Shown here in pieces: positions 59,892 to 64,000 of a stretch of DNA of 64,000 bases. This stretch comes from Xestospongia muta (taxonomy: Eukaryota > Porifera > Demospongiae > Haplosclerida > Petrosiidae). Each line of letters opens with the position of its first letter. Positions within the stretch are counted from its first letter, which is position 1. The notes below the pieces were generated by a model. It was not told the DNA's origin. It saw nothing but the letters and a program-made list of their open reading frames with translations, and searched no databases. The stretch spans positions 11,403,461 to 11,467,460 of the forward strand of contig OY848919.1 in assembly GCA_963693285.1 (NCBI GenBank), read 5' to 3'. Position numbers and translations under genes: made by a program.

Positions 59892-62800
59892 TTATATCTT
59901 CATTATTCTAACATGTAGAGTATCATCATCACTAACATACTGTGTATTACGTGATTCATCAAACTCCAAAAATTGGTGTGATAAAAAGTTTGGAAATCCA
60001 AATCCTCGATATTGTCTTCCTGACAAAAGCCCAGTCAGTCCTGTTAAACGAGCTCCATACTCTCCTTTTGGGTCAGTCTTCTCATTAAATTCTATAAGTC
60101 GTTCAGCATGGCTCTTGGTATCCCTCTGGTTGACAATTTGAACAAGAAGATCACCACGAAAAGGAAATGGTAAAATGGTGTCATTTTCACCTTTCATGAG
60201 ATGAACAAAAAGGGAGATGTACTTGTTCTTCCATTTATCTCGGCCATTGGGATAGACCAGAAGAGACAATTTGTAACCATTCTCATGAGAATAAAATGGC
60301 TCACTAATGCATTCTTCATTAGATCGTTGACGCTTTGAGAAGTTATCGATCATAAAGTCAAGAATAGGTAAGGAATCACTTGATATTGAAGATACCATGG
60401 GTGGTGAAAAAGGAACAATTACTTCTTTAATACGAATTGAAATGCTGTCTTCTACTAGAAAGTCAGATGTACTGGTCAGAATGTCTTGAGGAATAAAAAG
60501 AGCAATACCTTCACCAACTCTATTTGCTAGACCAGCTTTGACCGGAATGCCATTAATAACTCGACTACAAGCTTGTACATTAGAGGAATCACCAAATACT
60601 ATATTCTGTTCATAATGATCACGATCATATCTATGATTTATGAGCTGAACTTTTACTTTTCCTCGGAATGGCCATGACAATTTCTCATCATTTTTACCTG
60701 CCATTAGATGGATGTAGAGACTCAAATGTGTTCCTAGTCCCTCATCTTCACCATTAGCTACAATACGAACACGCATTTCATAGCCATTTGAATGAGAGAG
60801 AAAACTAGGACTATACCACTCTTCATCACTTTTCTTGTAGCTGTTAAAATTAGACATAACAGTTTGAACTGGTGGACTCTGTAACTCTGCATTCCAACCA
60901 TCATATAGTAATGGTACTCGTGAACCTATAACAAAGAACATGTATTATTTAGAGCTATCAATTAATCAAATACCAATTGTTCTTTTACTAATTATCATAT
61001 CCATTTCTTGCTCCATTTGTCTGATCTTTAATTGCTTCATCTTAAGTTTGTCCTCTGTATATATGAACAGTGATTCATTCATTGTATTGATTATTAATTT
61101 AATGTATTGAATGATAATATTATGTATTATAACATACCTGATTCCCTTAATAGGCTGTTAATCTGTAAAAGTTTAGTATTGAGAATCTTTTTTTCCATTT
61201 GATGGCGCTCTAATTGAGAAAGAAAACGTATATTATAATACTGCTACAATCAATCAACATTAACTGAACTATCAATACTCTCACAGTACTATGTATTAAT
61301 GAACATAATGTATACCTTTTTCTTCTTCTGAAGATTTTAATGCTTCTTTAAGTTGTTCCTTTTCAAAAGACAATTTTTTAATTTTTTCTTCAAGCCATTT
61401 AGATTCTAAGGAATTCAAAAATCCACTTATAATAACCAAAAAACAAATACAGAGACACACAAGAAGCTTTAGAGCTTCTTAGTATTCAATTTTTATGTAC
61501 TGTATATTTTCATATTACATTTACTTTTGCATTGAAAGTTTGTGCTTTCCAATAAAATGTAAACAAAAGTAGCAACTACAGTCAATAAATTGTGATGGTA
61601 AAGTTTACCATTTTCATTTTTATTTACGTAAGGATTGGTATTGTAACTGTTATATTTGAAAGTTAAATGATACTAACTTCCCTATATAAATATAATCATT
61701 GAATAGAAATAAAGAATCATGAAAAGCTTATATTAAGTTAATTATTAAGGTACATAATATGAGTTAATAATTTCATGGTATTGTTCCTAACCTTTTCGGG
61801 TAAGGGATGTTTTCAAATCTTCTATCTCATGTGTCATTGCAGAACACTTCTTTTTATAAACTTCCAGTTGATTTTTTAACTTTTCGTGACTAGCATCAGG
61901 CAGATCTTTTTCTTTGTTAGATTCTATTGTTATTTATAAATTCAATTAAAAGAATTATTTCCAACTCACTTTCATTTTCCATTTTTGTCATTAAGTCAAT
62001 TGTCTGTTGTCCCTTTGACTCTTTCTATATTTAGCATGACTTTATAATTATATTATTGTAATCTTTACCTCATTTCCTTTAAGTTTATCACAAACTGTAT
62101 AGTAACCGATTGTCAGTCTTATAACATCACAATCCTCTACTGCTTGCCTGTTCTCATTGACTTCCATTAGTAACACACTAACCATGTGTTGTGGTGTATA
62201 GCATGTAACAATAATAAAGCTCTCCTCTCTAATATCTGTGATATATATTCTGTTGTGGTTGTCTTTGAAGAACTTTGTAAGCAATTCTTGAATATCTTTC
62301 AACTTGTGTTTGTGAGGTTTCCACTCCAAAGTGAGCTGAATAGTCTCACAGGTGAGAAGATAAGAAGACAAATCTGTCTTGAAGCTCTCATTATAGCACA
62401 TATTAAGACTGACTTCTTCACAAAATATGATAACTGTCTTTTTGTAGGCTGAGATATGAGATTCCGCTTCTGTAATCTCAAGACGGTCTACAACAGCCTC
62501 CAAGCAATCAACATTGATGATATTATATTTCTCCACAATAATAGTTATGACATCATCAGATGATTTAGCATGTGCTAGTTGTGGTTTTAATTCTCTATAA
62601 GATCTTTGAAGGTACGTTTTGAGGTCAGCTAGTGAAGGAACATCCACAGAAATGAGACTTCTGATACTGCTAATAAGCATTTCAAACTTTTGACGCAAAA
62701 TTTTAAATGTGAATGGATGAATAGGTTCCACAATAGTTTCACTACCTAAGAGAAATACCAGAAACTTTCATTTAAATTATTATTACATTACCTTCATGTG

Positions 62801-63660
62801 GAGTTTTCTCACTCTCTGTCTTCTCAGTAGAATTTTCTATACAATGTATTAATCTTAATGACATTCAATAATCTTCTTACTTGACACTAATAGATATAGA
62901 CAACACAAAAACGTAACAATCAGTGCATTAAATCATATCTTACCTTCAACTAGTTCTTGTTGAATTTGAGGAACACTTGTTTGCAGTAAAAATTTTTCTA
63001 TAAATGGGTTAATATACATAATATGTTTTTTGTATTATTACCGTAATCCTTAAACATTTCTTTAGCAATAGGTACCGTTTTCTTCGAATGGAGTAAAATG
63101 GCAGCAAATACTCTTAGTTGGTATGGATGTTTAGACAATGTTGTACATAGAGCTGCCAAAGGACTATCAGCTAATGAGCCTTGTAAATTCTCTATCTCAT
63201 GTAATGTCTTTTTAGAGATGACTCTTTCTGTGTACAACAGTTGAACAATCTCTACAGAAAGAAACATTTTTGATAAACTATCAGAGTATCTATCAAATAT
63301 TAGACTAGCAGCATCACTCTTCTTAGCATCTATTAAAAAACATTTTTAAAAATTATACTTTGCTCTTGTTTGATATTACCATTGGATATTGCTGCCATCT
63401 GAGTGTAGCTATAAGAATTCTATAGATATACATGACTAAATGCTAAAATGGATATAGGTATGCATACCAGACTTGTATCATCATCAAAGTCTTTAGTGTT
63501 TTGTGTTGGCACCAATGTAGTTAATACTGTATGAAGTAAAACATTGGAAAATTAAGTCTCTTTATATTAATACTATATTGTCCATGCTATTACCTATATC
63601 ATGCATTGGCAATATTGCACCCATTTCTGTACCTTGAGTATTAGATTGATAATCTATACA
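59892..63660 (-). CDS. CARD-conserved domain-coiled coil-MATH-MATH protein (5' end beyond window)
   Basis: In reading order from the right edge: short linker exons (DYQSNTQGTEMGAI; LTTLVPTQNTKDFDDD; MAAISN); a CARD-like exon (63331-63040; IVQLLYTERVISKKTLHEIENL...LRVFAAILLHSKKTV); two linkers; a ~225-aa conserved domain (62745-62070), homologous to Death gene 1's domain at 27.6-26.96 kb (both with IIVTCYTPQ/ITVTCYAPQ and LTIGY.TV.D); coiled-coil exons (62030-61040); then one exon (60926-59892) with two tandem MATH/TRAF-C domains (GYEMRVRI...LSLYIHLMAG...WPFRGKVKVQLIN; GYKLSLLV...ISLFVHLMKG...FPFRGDLLVQIVN), ending DDTLHVRIMKI. MATH domains bind receptor tails in TRAFs; there is no RING finger in the visible part. 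A signalling adaptor is inferred. More exons lie beyond 63660. Confidence 0.75.
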
Positions 63661-64000
63661 TTAACAAAAATAGTCATAAATGCTGCATTTAGAATTCATA
63701 TTAGGAACTTTGTGGGTTTTATAAATTAGAGTGATACTATAAATTTGCAACCCTTGCTAACACTTTTAACACAAATTTTATAAATAAACAAAGTTAATTC
63801 ATCAATTTTTAAGAAGCCATTTGTCAAATTTGGTAATCCACCACAAAATGTTTTACTACGATGATTAAAAATATTAACAGTTTGAGTACAGTCTAAAATA
63901 CTGAATTTATGTATAACAATAAACTTCTCAAAAAAATTCAGGAAAGTAATTAAGAAAGCTTTTTATTATACTTAAATGCATTATACATACCACAAGCTTT
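63661..64000 (-). other. Intronic or upstream sequence of the MATH gene at the window edge
   Basis: AT-rich, no exon recognised. The open-ended splice pattern of the preceding exon (acceptor near 63655) implies more gene to the right. Confidence 0.4.

Overview
The window is eukaryotic and metazoan. Most genes are split by short AT-rich introns with GT/AG ends, spacing is tight, and there are many microsatellites and (GGAT)n-type minisatellites. Recognisable animal genes (STXBP4, NFYC, TTC12-like, a KNTC1/ROD-like fragment) sit beside expanded Death/CARD/MATH proteins of a type I associate with demosponges such as Amphimedon queenslandica. The species call is inference, not shown by the sequence.

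Layout. 1-10.9 kb: five tandem, single-exon SLC15/POT-like transporter copies. Three are intact; two are broken and share the same premature TAG. 11.1-13.0 kb: a short TTC12-like TPR gene. 13.4-20.2 kb (minus): STXBP4 with two PDZ domains, a coiled coil and a WW domain. It is head to head, across a ~118 bp GC/CACC-box interval, with NFYC (plus, 20.35-23.75 kb; ten exons, one of 15 nt).

23.9-41.5 kb (minus): two modular Death-fold genes. Gene 1 is Death-CARD-conserved domain-coiled coil-Death-helical domain. Gene 2 is Death-Death-coiled coils-Death. Almost every exon junction I checked in this family is phase 1, so exons can be duplicated or exchanged freely, and a 63-nt coiled-coil exon has been tandemly amplified. 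Two exon-like segments (33.6 and 41.1 kb) encode 2A-like 'StopGo' motifs (GD[V/I]ELNPGP) behind a hydrophobic segment and a shared upstream motif (IDICQWR..IGLW). Both end in splice donors whose phase fits the neighbouring Death-family exons. This is the strongest candidate here for an unusual system: Death-domain proteins with a translational-recoding signal leader.

38.2-45.9 kb: mobile DNA. There is a small inverted-repeat element, a complete 1.56 kb Mutator-like insertion with 9-bp target duplication and ~52-bp terminal repeats, and a 5'-truncated Ty1/copia element.

45.9-59.9 kb: a decayed second copy of the NFYC 3' end plus Death gene 1 block. It is split by a 9.4 kb segment bounded on both sides by minisatellites. 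That segment carries minus-strand exons of a KNTC1-like gene and a plus-strand orphan gene with a repeated domain. 59.9-64 kb (minus): a CARD-conserved domain-coiled coil-MATH-MATH gene that runs off the right edge. A remnant of its 3' end beside Death gene 1 (29.6 kb) shows that the duplicated unit once ran NFYC 3' end - Death gene - MATH 3' end.
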